A stretch of 34,456 bases of DNA from Planctomycetota bacterium (GCA_016873255.1 VGXR01000028.1:1-34456); one strand, 5' to 3'. Positions 4,584 to 12,847 are shown, counted from the stretch's first letter. The notes: generated by a model from the letters alone, not told the origin. Program-made: numbers and translations.

Positions 4584-7354
4584 TGGCCTGCGGTTGCAGC
4601 GAGGATGGCCTTTGCTGCGGCAAGCTGGACCTGCGGGAACGGGTCAAGGAGCATCGCCTCGAGTTCCGGGACGACGGCCTGCCCGCCGGCGGTCCCCAGG
4701 GCCACGGCCGCCTGCGCCCGGACCGCCGGCTCGCGGTCCTGCAGGAGGGTGCGGGCGAACTTGGTGACGGTGCCGGCGTCGGCCGGGCTGATCTGGGCAA
4801 GTGCCCCGGCGCAGCAGATCCGGACCTCGGTGGGCCGGGCGGAGATGCCCGTGCCGTCGATGAGGCGCATCAGGATGGCGCGCGACCCCTCGTCCCTGAG
4901 GCGGGCGACCTGCCCTGCCGCGAGCGCCGTGAACTCGGCCTGCTCCCCGGGCGCGTACAGCGCGGCACGGATCGGCTCGATGCCGTCGGCCTCGCCGAGG
5001 CGCACGAGGGCCTCCGCGGCCTGCAGCTCCACCACGCGCACGCGCGCCGGGTTCACCTGGCGCATGCCCTTGCCGAGCGAGTCGCGGATCATCGCCACCG
5101 CGCTCTTGTTGCCGAGTTCGCCGAGCACGAGGTACGCGTTCGAGCGAACCTCCGGATCGTCGGAGCGGACCATGGCGCCGAGCGGCGACGGGTCGACCGG
5201 GCGGCCGAGGCGCGTGAGCGCGTAGATGGCGGCCGCGCGCACCGACGGGCTCTCGTCGACGAGGAGCGGCTGCACCGCGTCGGCCGCGGCAGCGAGCTTG
5301 GCGCGACCGACCTCCATGGCGGCGACGAAGCGCACGCCGCGGTTGGGGTCGGAGAGGAGCGGCGTGACGGCTGCCTGCAGGTCGGCCGGCGACGCGCCGA
5401 GCGCCTCGCACGCGTTGGCCCGGTACATCGGGACGTCGGAGGCGGTGGCCTGGCGAAGGAGCGTCAGCGCGGCGTTGCGCGCGTCGCCGTTGGACTCCAC
5501 CGGCAGCGCCACGGGCATGGCGCGGCCGTCGGCGGAGAGCTTCACCTCGCCGTCCTTCTGGATGCTCTGCCCGCGGCTCGACCACGGCTGCTCCTGCACG
5601 GACTGCTCGCAGCCGGCCACGAAGGGCACGAGCGCGACGGCGAGCACGGCCGCCGCGGCGGGGCCCGGGAGCGGGCGACGACGGAAGAGCCCGACGACGG
5701 CAGTGCCTGCGCAGGTGAGCATGAGTGCGATCGATGGTACTTCGCCCACGGTCGCGAAGGGCGGGACGCGACCGTCGAGCGGCGGCGAGGCGAGCAGCCA
5801 GCCCGAGGTGCGCGGCGCCGTGGGGCCGGACACCACCCTGCCCGATGAGTCGATGCCCGCGCACAGCCCGGAATTGGCGGCGCGCACCATGGGCGTCCGC
5901 GTCTCGATGCAGCGGAAGCGGGCGATCTGCAGGTGCTGCGCCCGTCCGGGGTCGTACCAGCCGAACCAGCCGTCGTTGGTGATGTTGACCAGGAGGTCGG
6001 CCGCGCGGCCGCGCCCCGCTGAGGCGGGGAACACGAGGTCGCGCGTGACCCATGTCATCGCGTCCTCGAAGCAGATGGCCGTGGCGATGCGCACCGTCCC
6101 GCCCTGCCACGGGACCTCGAAGCGGACCGGCTCGCCGCCGCGGTCGAGGTCGAAGGTCATGCCGGCGGCACCCATCGAGAGCAGCGCGCGTTCCAGCCAG
6201 TCCCAGTTGGAGATGTAGGGCATGGTCTCGCCGAACGGGGCCAGGAACACCTTGTCGTAGCGCGGGTACGGGGGCGGGCCCGGGTTGACGAGGTAGGCGC
6301 TGTTGAACTGGCGGTCCCACGTGAACCGGTCACCCTCCGGGCGAAGGCCGATGAACGCCGCGCTCCCCACGAGGAGCGGCGCACCCAGCCGCGCCGACAG
6401 CCCGGAGACAATCGTCCGGAAGCGGTCCCCCGGGAACCAGCCGTTGCGTTCCTGCAGGTCGATGGTGGCGGGCTCGAGCCCGTAGCCCGCGAGCATGGTC
6501 TCGGGCCACACCGCAAGGTGGATGGGCTGGCGATGCTCGGCGGCGTCGATGGCGCCGCGCAGGGTGAGTTCCGCGAACGACGGGACGTCGCGGGCCTGGT
6601 CGCGCGCCGCCCATGCCACCTTGTTGCTGGTGGCAAGGTCGGTCTGCACGAGGAGGACGGACGGCCCGCTGCCTGCTGGCGCGGACGAAAGCCGCCACAG
6701 GCCGTAGCCGAGGGCCCCGGCATGGAGCCCGCATGCCAGCGCGATGCCGGCAAGCGCGGTGCGGCGCCGTGCGATCGACGGGCTTCGCCGCGCGGCAACG
6801 GCATCGAGCGCGGCGCCGGCGAGCGCAAGCGGCAGGAGCGACGCGAGCATCTCGCCGCCGAGGTCGCAGCACTGGACGAGCGCCGGCGACTCCACGAGCG
6901 GATGCCCCCACCTGAACCACGGGTAGCCGTCGAAGAGGACGAGCGCCCGGAACGCCTCCTCGGCGCCGAAGGCGAGCGGGACGAGCGCTGCCCAGGGAAC
7001 CCACGCCGGGAGCGCGCGCGCGCAGCGCACGAGGAGCCAGAGCGCAAGCAGGTCGTGCAGCGTGCAGTACGCCGCGAGCGCGGGCGTCCCCGCCACGGTG
7101 ACCTGCAGCAGCCAGGCGTGCAGCACGAACCACTTCAGCCACAGCACCCCGGCGACGGCCCATGCCGTGCGCCAGCCGAACGCGGCGCGCACCGGCCCGC
7201 CGTCACGGGCGACGATGGCCGCCAGCGGCGCGGCCGCCACGAGCACGAGCGGCCACGCGCCCACCGGCGCGAACGCGCATCCGAACGGCACGGCGGACGC
7301 GACCGCCAGGAGCGCGGCGCGGCGCGCGGTGATCGGCGCATGCGCGTCGGGCAC
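4580..7354 (-). CDS. lnt: Apolipoprotein N-acyltransferase fused to a lipoprotein-like HEAT-repeat domain
   Basis: 924 residues in one uninterrupted frame. Residues 1 to about 560 are Lnt: several N-terminal membrane segments, then a nitrilase domain with Glu285 (VWPETM), Lys368 (YDKVFLAPFGE) and Cys428 (ICFEDAM), matching E. coli Glu267/Lys335/Cys387. It also has ITNDGWFGWYDPGRAQHLQ and a last membrane segment (about 541-557). Lnt adds the third acyl chain to lipoproteins. Then comes RRR (558-560), a second hydrophobic stretch and VAGC with Cys582, i.e. a lipoprotein signal peptide and lipobox. The remaining ~340 residues are HEAT/PBS-lyase-type repeats (e.g. DPNRGVRFVAAMEVGR, DPEVRSNAYLVLGELG). 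It starts at GTG 7354, 3 bp after accD. It could be a true fusion, a self-cleaved polyprotein, or two products using an internal start. Confidence 0.9.
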   Translation of the reverse strand: MPDAHAPITARRAALLAVASAVPFGCAFAPVGAWPLVLVAAAPLAAIVARDGGPVRAAFGWRTAWAVAGVLWLKWFVLHAWLLQVTVAGTPALAAYCTLHDLLALWLLVRCARALPAWVPWAALVPLAFGAEEAFRALVLFDGYPWFRWGHPLVESPALVQCCDLGGEMLASLLPLALAGAALDAVAARRSPSIARRRTALAGIALACGLHAGALGYGLWRLSSAPAGSGPSVLLVQTDLATSNKVAWAARDQARDVPSFAELTLRGAIDAAEHRQPIHLAVWPETMLAGYGLEPATIDLQERNGWFPGDRFRTIVSGLSARLGAPLLVGSAAFIGLRPEGDRFTWDRQFNSAYLVNPGPPPYPRYDKVFLAPFGETMPYISNWDWLERALLSMGAAGMTFDLDRGGEPVRFEVPWQGGTVRIATAICFEDAMTWVTRDLVFPASAGRGRAADLLVNITNDGWFGWYDPGRAQHLQIARFRCIETRTPMVRAANSGLCAGIDSSGRVVSGPTAPRTSGWLLASPPLDGRVPPFATVGEVPSIALMLTCAGTAVVGLFRRRPLPGPAAAAVLAVALVPFVAGCEQSVQEQPWSSRGQSIQKDGEVKLSADGRAMPVALPVESNGDARNAALTLLRQATASDVPMYRANACEALGASPADLQAAVTPLLSDPNRGVRFVAAMEVGRAKLAAAADAVQPLLVDESPSVRAAAIYALTRLGRPVDPSPLGAMVRSDDPEVRSNAYLVLGELGNKSAVAMIRDSLGKGMRQVNPARVRVVELQAAEALVRLGEADGIEPIRAALYAPGEQAEFTALAAGQVARLRDEGSRAILMRLIDGTGISARPTEVRICCAGALAQISPADAGTVTKFARTLLQDREPAVRAQAAVALGTAGGQAVVPELEAMLLDPFPQVQLAAAKAILAATAGH

Positions 7355-7357
7355 GCG

Positions 7358-8191
7358 TCACTTCCCCGAGTAGTCGATGATGCGGCTGATCTCGGTGCGG
7401 AGCGCCGAGCGGTGCACGATGCGGTCGACGAAGCCCGCCTTCTCGAGGAACTCGGCGGTCTGGAACCCTTCCGGCAGCGCCTGCCGGATGGTCTGCTGGA
7501 TCACGCGCGGCCCCGCGAAGCCGATCAGGGCCTTCGGTTCCGCGAAGATCACGTCGCCGAGCATGGCGTAGCTGGCGGTGACGCCGCCCGTGGTGGGGTC
7601 GGCGAGCACGGAGATGTACAGCCCGCCCGAGTCGTCGAAGCGCGCGAGCGCGGCGCTGGTCTTGGCCATCTGCATCAGCGAGAAGCCCGACTCCTGCATG
7701 CGCGCGCCGCCCGAGCAGCTGACGATCACGAGCGGCAGGCTGTGGTCGGTGGCGTGCTCGATGCAGCGCGTGAGGCGCTCGCCGACCACGCTGCCCATGG
7801 ACCCCGCCATGAACGTGAAGTCCATCACCCCGACCACGAGCTTGCGGCCCTTGATGAAGCCGGTGCCGGTCTGCACGCCGTCGATCTCGCCCGACTTGCG
7901 CTGCGTCTCGCGGAGCCGGTCGATGTAGGGCTTCTGGTCGACGAACCCGAGCGGGTCCATCGGCGACATGTCCGCGTCGAGGGGCTCGAAGGTGCCGGGG
8001 TCGAGCAGCTGCTCGATGCGCCGGCGCGCGGAGATGCGCAGGTGGTGGTCGCACTTGGGGCAGACCATCAGGTTGGCCTCGAGGCTCTTGCGGAAGATGG
8101 TCTCCTCGCACTCGGGGCACTGCGTCCAGAGGCCGTCGGGGACGGTCTTCTTGACGGCAACCGTGGCTTCGGTCCAGGTGGGTTCGGGCAC
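7358..8191 (-). CDS. accD: Acetyl-CoA carboxylase carboxyltransferase subunit beta
   Basis: 277 residues. It has the AccD-specific N-terminal zinc ribbon (Cys25, Cys28, Cys44, Cys47; CPECEETIF...MVCPKC) and the crotonase-fold carboxyltransferase domain, with SGGARMQESGFSLMQM, DPTTGGVTASYAMLGD and EPKALIGFAGPRVIQQT. With AccA it transfers carboxyl from biotin to acetyl-CoA, the committed step of fatty-acid synthesis; accA is not in the window. The GTG start at 8191 lacks a Shine-Dalgarno but lies 7 nt after TACACT, so the mRNA is probably leaderless. The gene ends 3 bp before lnt, so acyl supply and lipoprotein acylation may be co-transcribed. Confidence 0.95.
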   Translation of the reverse strand: MPEPTWTEATVAVKKTVPDGLWTQCPECEETIFRKSLEANLMVCPKCDHHLRISARRRIEQLLDPGTFEPLDADMSPMDPLGFVDQKPYIDRLRETQRKSGEIDGVQTGTGFIKGRKLVVGVMDFTFMAGSMGSVVGERLTRCIEHATDHSLPLVIVSCSGGARMQESGFSLMQMAKTSAALARFDDSGGLYISVLADPTTGGVTASYAMLGDVIFAEPKALIGFAGPRVIQQTIRQALPEGFQTAEFLEKAGFVDRIVHRSALRTEISRIIDYSGK

Positions 8192-8198
8192 GGGTCGG

Positions 8199-8204
8199 AG
8201 TGTA
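8199..8204 (-). promoter_or_regulatory. Putative -10 box TACACT for accD
   Basis: TACACT on the minus strand, 7 nt before GTG 8191, inside the 21-bp gap after the histidine-phosphatase gene. Same hexamer and spacing as at the SDR gene (26143-26148). The -35 region is not recognisable. Confidence 0.5.
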
Positions 8205-8212
8205 GCCGCGCG

Positions 8213-8809
8213 TCAGCCCGCGGCCGCGCCCGGGACGTCGATCGCGCCCTCCGGCACCAGGTACTGCGTGCACCAGCTGCGCCCGTCCACGCGCTCCCAC
8301 AGGCGCGAGCCGTCGCCGCGCGCGAGCGCGTCCCGCACCATGGCGAGCGCGATCGGGTGGAGGACGATGCCGATGCGCCGACCCTCGTTGCGCTCGACGA
8401 CATCGAGGAAGGCGGCGAGGATCCGCTCGCGCGCGTCCGCGAAGGGCTCGCCCTCGGGCGGCACCAGCGTCAGCGGCGAGTCGCGCCACTCGGCGTGCCG
8501 GCTCTCGAAGCGGCGCTCGAACTCGGCCATGCTGAGGCCCTCGAGGAGCCCGAGGTCGGGCTCGGAGAGGCCCGCGTCGGCGCGCACCCGGCACGCGAAG
8601 CGGCTGGCGACGACCCGTGCGCTCTCGGTGGCGGCCTCGTCGGGCGGATGGAAGAGGACCTCCGGGCCCTCGGGCAGCCGTGCGACGCGCTGGCGCAGAT
8701 CGGCCAGCGAATCCTCGGTGGCGGGAAGGTCCACGGTGCCGCGCAGGCGCTGCGCCTCGTTCCAGGCGGTCTCGGCAGGCCGGAGCAGCCAGAGCGAGGT
8801 GGCGCCCAT
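8213..8809 (-). CDS. Histidine-phosphatase superfamily protein with altered active site
   Basis: 198 residues with the phosphoglycerate-mutase fold: LLRPAETAWNEAQRLRG aligns with the usual L-x-RHG-E-T-x-W-N...R-x-x-G. PPEGE (118-121) and a late HP (His151) also match. The catalytic His of RHG is replaced by Pro11 and the Gly by Ala12; by eye the second active-site Arg is also replaced by an acidic residue (around 58). His151 and the PEGE glutamate remain. It is therefore unlikely to work through a phosphohistidine; it may bind a ligand or be a lineage variant. I recall planctomycete homologues with RPG at this position, so it is probably conserved rather than decayed. It lies 4 bp downstream of rpe. 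Confidence 0.75.
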   Translation of the reverse strand: MGATSLWLLRPAETAWNEAQRLRGTVDLPATEDSLADLRQRVARLPEGPEVLFHPPDEAATESARVVASRFACRVRADAGLSEPDLGLLEGLSMAEFERRFESRHAEWRDSPLTLVPPEGEPFADARERILAAFLDVVERNEGRRIGIVLHPIALAMVRDALARGDGSRLWERVDGRSWCTQYLVPEGAIDVPGAAAG

Positions 8810-8813
8810 GGCG

Positions 8814-9503
8814 TCAGCCGCGGAGCGCGGCGATGGCCGCGGCGTAGTCGGGGGCGCCGAAGACGGCGCTCGCGCTCATCAGGACGTCGATGCCGGCCGC
8901 CCGGCACGCGGGCGCGGTCTCGGGCGAGACGCCGCCGTCGATCATGAGGCGCTGGCCCGGGCGCATGGCCGCGCGCAGCTCGGGCACCTTGCGCAGCACG
9001 CCCTCGATGAAGCGCTGGCCGGAGTAGCCCGGGTGCACCGACATCAGCATCACGGTGTCGACCAGCGGGATGGCATCGACGCATGCGGATGCGGGGGTGT
9101 CGGGGTTGAGCACCACGCCCGCTGTCATGCCGAGCGCGCGGATGCGCTCGACCAGCGCCGCGGGGCGCGGCACCGCCTCCACGTGGAACTGGATGTGCCC
9201 CGCCCCGGCCTTCGCGAAGGGCTCGACCCACTTGCCCGGGTCCGTGCACATGAGGTGGACGTCGAGGAACGCGCCCGGCACCGCGCGGTGCGCTGCCTCG
9301 CAGAGCGCCGGGCCCATGGAGAGGTTCGGCACGAAGTGGCCGTCCATCACGTCCACGTGCAGCGCGTCGCCGCCGGCGTCCATCGCCGCGCGGCACTCCT
9401 CGCCGAGGCGGGTGAAGTCCGCGGAAAGGATCGACGGCTCCACGAGGAGCCGTCGGTCGGTGAGGTACGGGTTGCGGCGGGCAGCGGCCACGGAGGCGGT
9501 CAC
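8814..9503 (-). CDS. rpe: Ribulose-phosphate 3-epimerase
   Basis: 229 residues of TIM-barrel sequence with the Rpe landmarks in order: VEPSILSADF near the start, HVDVMDGHFVPNLSMGP (metal and catalytic Asp/His), DVHLM, VVLNPDTP, LMSVHPGYSGQRFI and LMIDGGVS. The usual 'SVNPGFGGQ' reads SVHPGYSGQ here. It interconverts ribulose-5-phosphate and xylulose-5-phosphate in the pentose-phosphate pathway. The GTG start at 9503 overlaps the stop of the upstream thioredoxin-like gene (GTGA), giving a short N-terminal extension before the first strand; a later start is possible. Confidence 0.92.
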   Translation of the reverse strand: MTASVAAARRNPYLTDRRLLVEPSILSADFTRLGEECRAAMDAGGDALHVDVMDGHFVPNLSMGPALCEAAHRAVPGAFLDVHLMCTDPGKWVEPFAKAGAGHIQFHVEAVPRPAALVERIRALGMTAGVVLNPDTPASACVDAIPLVDTVMLMSVHPGYSGQRFIEGVLRKVPELRAAMRPGQRLMIDGGVSPETAPACRAAGIDVLMSASAVFGAPDYAAAIAALRG

Positions 9504-10549
9504 TTGGCGTCCGCGCCCTTGGACTTGGTCTCGTAGACCTCGAGCGCGCGCTTGAACGCGGGCTTGGCGGTCGGGGCGGCCGACATCCAGGCGTCGTACT
9601 GCATCTCGGCCGCGCCGGAATAGTCGCCGGAGGCCGCCGAGACCGCAGCCAGCGCCGCGAGCGTGTCGGGGTCCTGCATGGCGCCGGACATGGCCTTCAG
9701 CTTGCCGGCGGCGTACTTGGCCGCGTCGAGGTCGCGCTTCTTGAGCGAGGGATCGGACGCGAGGTAGGTGGCGGCCTCGATGAGCGCGTAGCGGTCGTCC
9801 TTCACGCCGTCGATGGTGGCGGTGATGAACGACTTGGCCTTGGCATCGTCGCTGGCCTGCTCGCCGAGCATGCGCCAGCACTCGAAGCTGTAGTCCATGA
9901 GCGTGACAGGCCCCTCGGCGATGGCCTTCGCGTAGAGGCCCTCGGCCTCCTTGTAGTTGCGGCGCTTGGCCGCGGCGCGCGCGGCGGCGATGGTCGGCTC
10001 GACGCGCGACGTCAGCTCGGGGTCGTAGCGGTTGGCGAGGGTCAGCTTGAGCACGCGGTCGAAGTTCGGGTCGAGCGGGTTGCCGATGTGGACGATCTCG
10101 CCCTTGCGGCTCACGACGAAGGCGCAGGGGATGCCGTTCTGGCCGGCGGCCTTCATCCAGGTCTGGTAGATGTGCGTGTCGTCCTTCTTCTGCGCGGCCA
10201 CCGCGTAGTCCATGGCCGAGCCCTTCTCCTTGACGAACTTGCGCACCGTCTCGACGGGCTCGTCGCTGATGCCGACGATCTGCAGGCCGCGGGGGCCGTA
10301 GTCGCGCTGGAGCTCGGTGAGGTGCGGGATGGAGCGCTTGCACGGCGCGCACCAGGTGGCCCAGAACTCGATCACGTAGACCTTGTCCTGCGCATAGGAC
10401 GAGACGGCCTCGCCCTGCACGAAGTCGAGGTGCTCGGCCAGGCCCTCGGGGGCCTTGGAGCCGACCTTGAGCTTCGACTCCTGCGCCGAGGCGAACGGGG
10501 ATGCGACGAGGGCGACGGCGGCGGCGATGGCGGCGAGGTGCATGCGCAT
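9500..10549 (-). CDS. TlpA-like exported thioredoxin-fold protein with helical C-terminal half
   Basis: 349 residues. A Sec signal peptide (residues 1-22, cleavage after ASA) precedes a thioredoxin/AhpC-type domain with redox motif WCAPC (Cys67, Cys70) in EFWATWCAPCKRSIPHL and the cis-Pro loop NGIPCAFVV. The second half (about 185-349) is Ala-rich and helical, with TPR-like spacing (EAEGLYAKAI, DYSGAAEMQYDAW). TlpA-type proteins reduce periplasmic disulfides, often in cytochrome c or thiol maintenance; the target is unknown. The ATG at 10549 was chosen for the signal peptide and the GAGG upstream; an ATG 21 nt earlier adds MFLRTPT. It overlaps rpe by 4 nt and lies 60 bp after pgk. Confidence 0.85.
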   Translation of the reverse strand: MRMHLAAIAAAVALVASPFASAQESKLKVGSKAPEGLAEHLDFVQGEAVSSYAQDKVYVIEFWATWCAPCKRSIPHLTELQRDYGPRGLQIVGISDEPVETVRKFVKEKGSAMDYAVAAQKKDDTHIYQTWMKAAGQNGIPCAFVVSRKGEIVHIGNPLDPNFDRVLKLTLANRYDPELTSRVEPTIAAARAAAKRRNYKEAEGLYAKAIAEGPVTLMDYSFECWRMLGEQASDDAKAKSFITATIDGVKDDRYALIEAATYLASDPSLKKRDLDAAKYAAGKLKAMSGAMQDPDTLAALAAVSAASGDYSGAAEMQYDAWMSAAPTAKPAFKRALEVYETKSKGADAK

Positions 10550-10573
10550 GGTGGGGGTCCTCAGGAACAACGC

Positions 10574-10579
10574 ATGATA
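10574..10579 (-). promoter_or_regulatory. Putative -10 box TATCAT for the TlpA-like gene
   Basis: TATCAT on the minus strand in the 60-bp pgk/TlpA gap, 24 nt before ATG 10549. Unlike most boxes here it leaves a short leader containing a GAGG ribosome-binding site. Confidence 0.35.
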
Positions 10580-10609
10580 GACGCCCCTGTTGCGCGTCCG
10601 CGCCGCGGA

Positions 10610-11851
10610 TCAGGCCGCGTCCAGCGCATCCACGGACTCGAACCGCTTGCCTTCCAGCATCTCGAGGCTGGCGCCGCCGCCCGTGGAGACGTGGGTGAGC
10701 GCGTCGGCGAGGCCGAGGACGTCGAGCGAGGCGGCCGTGTCGCCGCCGCCGGCGATGGTCACGGCGCCGGCCGCGGTGGCCTCGGCCACGGCACGCGCCA
10801 CGGCGAGCGTCCCCGCGTCGAACGGCTTCGTCTCGAACGCGCCCATCGGGCCGTTCCAGACCACCTGCCTCGCGGCGCGGCAGGCCTCGGCGAAGAGCGC
10901 CTGCGAGCGCGGACCGATGTCGAGGCCCATCCACCCGTCGGGGATGGCGCCGGCGACGACGGCGGTCTCGGTGCCGGGCTCGAGCTTGCGGCCGCACACG
11001 TGGTCGACCGGGAGGAGGATGGTGCGCCCGCGCGCGTGCGCGTCGCGCAGGATGCCCGCGGCCCTCTCCACCATGTCGGGCTCGACGAGGCTGCTTCCGG
11101 TGGCCACGCCCTGCGCGCGCAGGAACGTGTAGGCCATCGCGCCGCCCACGACGATGGCGTCGACCTTGTCGAGGAGGTTGGAGAGCGCGGCGAGCTTGTC
11201 GCTCACCTTCGCGCCGCCGACGATGGCGACGAACGGCCGCCGCGGCGACTCCAGCGCCGCGCCGAGGAAGCGGAGCTCCTTCTCGAGCAGGCGGCCGGCG
11301 ACCGCGGGCTTGCCGGCGGCGCGCATGGCGCGCGGCAGCGCCACCATCGACGCGTCCGCGCGGTGCGAGGCGCCGAAGGCATCGTTCACGTAGGCCTGCG
11401 CGTAGGCGGCGAGCTTGCCGGCGAAGGCGGCGTCGCCCTTCTTCTCGCCCTTCTCGAAGCGCAGGTTCTCGAGGAGGAGCACCTGCCCCGGCCGGAGGGC
11501 CGCCACGGCCGCGGCGCTCGCGGCGTCGGTGGGCACCTCGCCCGCGAAGCGCACCTCGGCCTTGCCGGCGAGGAGCTGCTTCAGGCGCTCGAACACCGGC
11601 TTCAGGCTCTCGCCTGCCTCGTAGCCGGTGCCGGCCGGCCGGCCGAAGTGGCTGGCCACCACCACCGCGGCGCCCTTCCCCAGCAGGCACTCGATGGTGG
11701 GCAGCGCGCCGCGGATGCGGCGGTCGTCGGTGATGGCGCCGGCATCGTCGGTGGGCACGTTGAAGTCGGCGCGGACGAAGACGGTCTTGCCCTTCGCGTC
11801 GAGGCTGTCGACGGTGCGGCGGGGCGCGGCTGCGGCGTTGGCTTCGGTCAT
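10610..11851 (-). CDS. pgk: Phosphoglycerate kinase
   Basis: 413 residues, the normal bacterial length. Landmarks in order: VFVRADFNVP (substrate Arg and Asp, about 25-33), ASHFGRP, LLLENLRFEKGEKK, YVNDAFGASHR, VAIVGGAKVSDK, VVWNGPMGAFE and the ATP-site GGGDTAASLD. It transfers phosphate from 1,3-bisphosphoglycerate to ADP in glycolysis, or the reverse in gluconeogenesis. The ATG at 11851 has no proper Shine-Dalgarno (GGAAG is only 1 nt away) and sits 6 nt after TATAGT, so the mRNA is probably leaderless. It is divergent from miaA, with 15 bp between start codons, and heads the unit that continues to the TlpA-like gene and rpe. Confidence 0.97.
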   Translation of the reverse strand: MTEANAAAAPRRTVDSLDAKGKTVFVRADFNVPTDDAGAITDDRRIRGALPTIECLLGKGAAVVVASHFGRPAGTGYEAGESLKPVFERLKQLLAGKAEVRFAGEVPTDAASAAAVAALRPGQVLLLENLRFEKGEKKGDAAFAGKLAAYAQAYVNDAFGASHRADASMVALPRAMRAAGKPAVAGRLLEKELRFLGAALESPRRPFVAIVGGAKVSDKLAALSNLLDKVDAIVVGGAMAYTFLRAQGVATGSSLVEPDMVERAAGILRDAHARGRTILLPVDHVCGRKLEPGTETAVVAGAIPDGWMGLDIGPRSQALFAEACRAARQVVWNGPMGAFETKPFDAGTLAVARAVAEATAAGAVTIAGGGDTAASLDVLGLADALTHVSTGGGASLEMLEGKRFESVDALDAA

Positions 11852-11857
11852 ACTTCC

Positions 11858-11865
11858 ACTATACG
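11858..11865. promoter_or_regulatory. Overlapping bidirectional -10 for pgk and miaA
   Basis: On the minus strand TATAGT (11863-11858) lies 6 nt before the pgk ATG. On the plus strand TATACG (11860-11865) has TTGGCT 16 nt upstream (11838-11843) inside pgk. The two hexamers share the central TATA, so only one polymerase could occupy the 15-bp gap at a time. The plus-strand start would fall just after the miaA ATG, which leaves miaA initiation unclear. Confidence 0.4.
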
Positions 11866-11866
11866 A

Positions 11867-12847
11867 ATGGAACCGACGCACGGAACATCGCCTGCGCACG
11901 CACACGCGCCCCGCACGGTGCTGGTCCTCGGCCCCACCGCAGGCGGCAAGACCGCGCTCGCGGTGGAGCTTGCGCTCGCGATGCCGGGCGCAGGCGAGTG
12001 CGTGGGCGCCGACAGCATGCAGGTCTACCGCGGCATGGACATCGGCACCGCGAAGCCCACGGACGAGGAGCGCCGCGGCGTGCCGCACCACATGATCGAC
12101 GTGGCAGACCCGCACGGCGGCGCGTTCACGGTGGCCGACTGGGTGGACGGCGCGCGCGAGGCCATTGCGGCGATCCACGCGCGCGGGCGGCACGCGGTGG
12201 TGGTGGGCGGCACCAACCTCTACGTGAAGAGCCTGGTGGACGGGATGTTCGAGGGCCCGCCGGGCGACCCGGAGATCCGCGCGCGCCTCGAGGCGCTGCC
12301 CACCGAGATGCTGCGCGGCGACCTCGAGCACCACGATCCGCGAGCCGCGTCGCGCATCCACTTCAACGACCGGCGGAGGACCATCCGGGCACTCGAGGTG
12401 TGGATGACGACGGGCCGCCGCATCAGCGAGCTGCAGCGGCAGTGGAGCGACACGCCGCGCGCCCTGCCCGACGGGATGCACGTCGTGGGGCTCGAGTGGC
12501 CGGTCGACATGATCAACCAGCGGATCAACGCGCGCGTGCACGGCATGGTGGAGCGCGGGCTGGAGGCCGAGGTCATGCGGCTCCTCGCCCGGGGGCCGCT
12601 CAACCGGCAGGCGATCGAGGCCGTCGGGTACCGAGAGGTGCTGCGGCACTTCGCGCACGAGACCTCGATCGCGGAGGCCGAGGAGGAGATCAAGGTGCGC
12701 ACGCGGCAGTACGCCCGGCAGCAGCGGACGTGGCTGCGGCGGTTCAAGGCGATCCCCGGGGCGATCTGGATCGACGGGCCGAGGACCGGCACCGCGGAGG
12801 CGGCCCGCGAGGTTATCGAAAAAGTTTTTCGCCCCTCCCCGCGGTAG
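11867..12847 (+). CDS. miaA: tRNA dimethylallyltransferase
   Basis: 326 residues with the MiaA pattern: P-loop GPTAGGKT (22-29), GADSMQVYRGMDIGTAKP (catalytic Asp and substrate loop), VPHHMIDV, the GGTNLYVKSL loop and a late KVRTRQYARQQRTWLRRF helix that contacts tRNA. It prenylates A37 of tRNAs reading UNN codons using DMAPP, the product of the MEP pathway to which nearby ispG belongs. The ATG at 11867 gives a 16-residue leader before the first strand; a GTG directly before LVLGPT is an alternative. The C-terminus is short and lacks the zinc-finger seen in eukaryotic homologues. Confidence 0.95.
   Translation: MEPTHGTSPAHAHAPRTVLVLGPTAGGKTALAVELALAMPGAGECVGADSMQVYRGMDIGTAKPTDEERRGVPHHMIDVADPHGGAFTVADWVDGAREAIAAIHARGRHAVVVGGTNLYVKSLVDGMFEGPPGDPEIRARLEALPTEMLRGDLEHHDPRAASRIHFNDRRRTIRALEVWMTTGRRISELQRQWSDTPRALPDGMHVVGLEWPVDMINQRINARVHGMVERGLEAEVMRLLARGPLNRQAIEAVGYREVLRHFAHETSIAEAEEEIKVRTRQYARQQRTWLRRFKAIPGAIWIDGPRTGTAEAAREVIEKVFRPSPR

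Noticed and set aside
8213-8809. Pseudogene status for the histidine-phosphatase homologue
   Set aside because: The frame is intact, of normal length, tightly packed in the run, and several family motifs are retained, so altered function is more likely than decay.
6518-8947. Plus-strand open frame of 809 codons opposite lnt and accD
   Set aside because: No recognisable domain, and it is fully antisense to conserved proteins with intact active sites.
11852-11857. GGAAG as Shine-Dalgarno of pgk
   Set aside because: Only 1 nt separates it from the ATG, which is too close for normal pairing; the leaderless model with TATAGT fits better.
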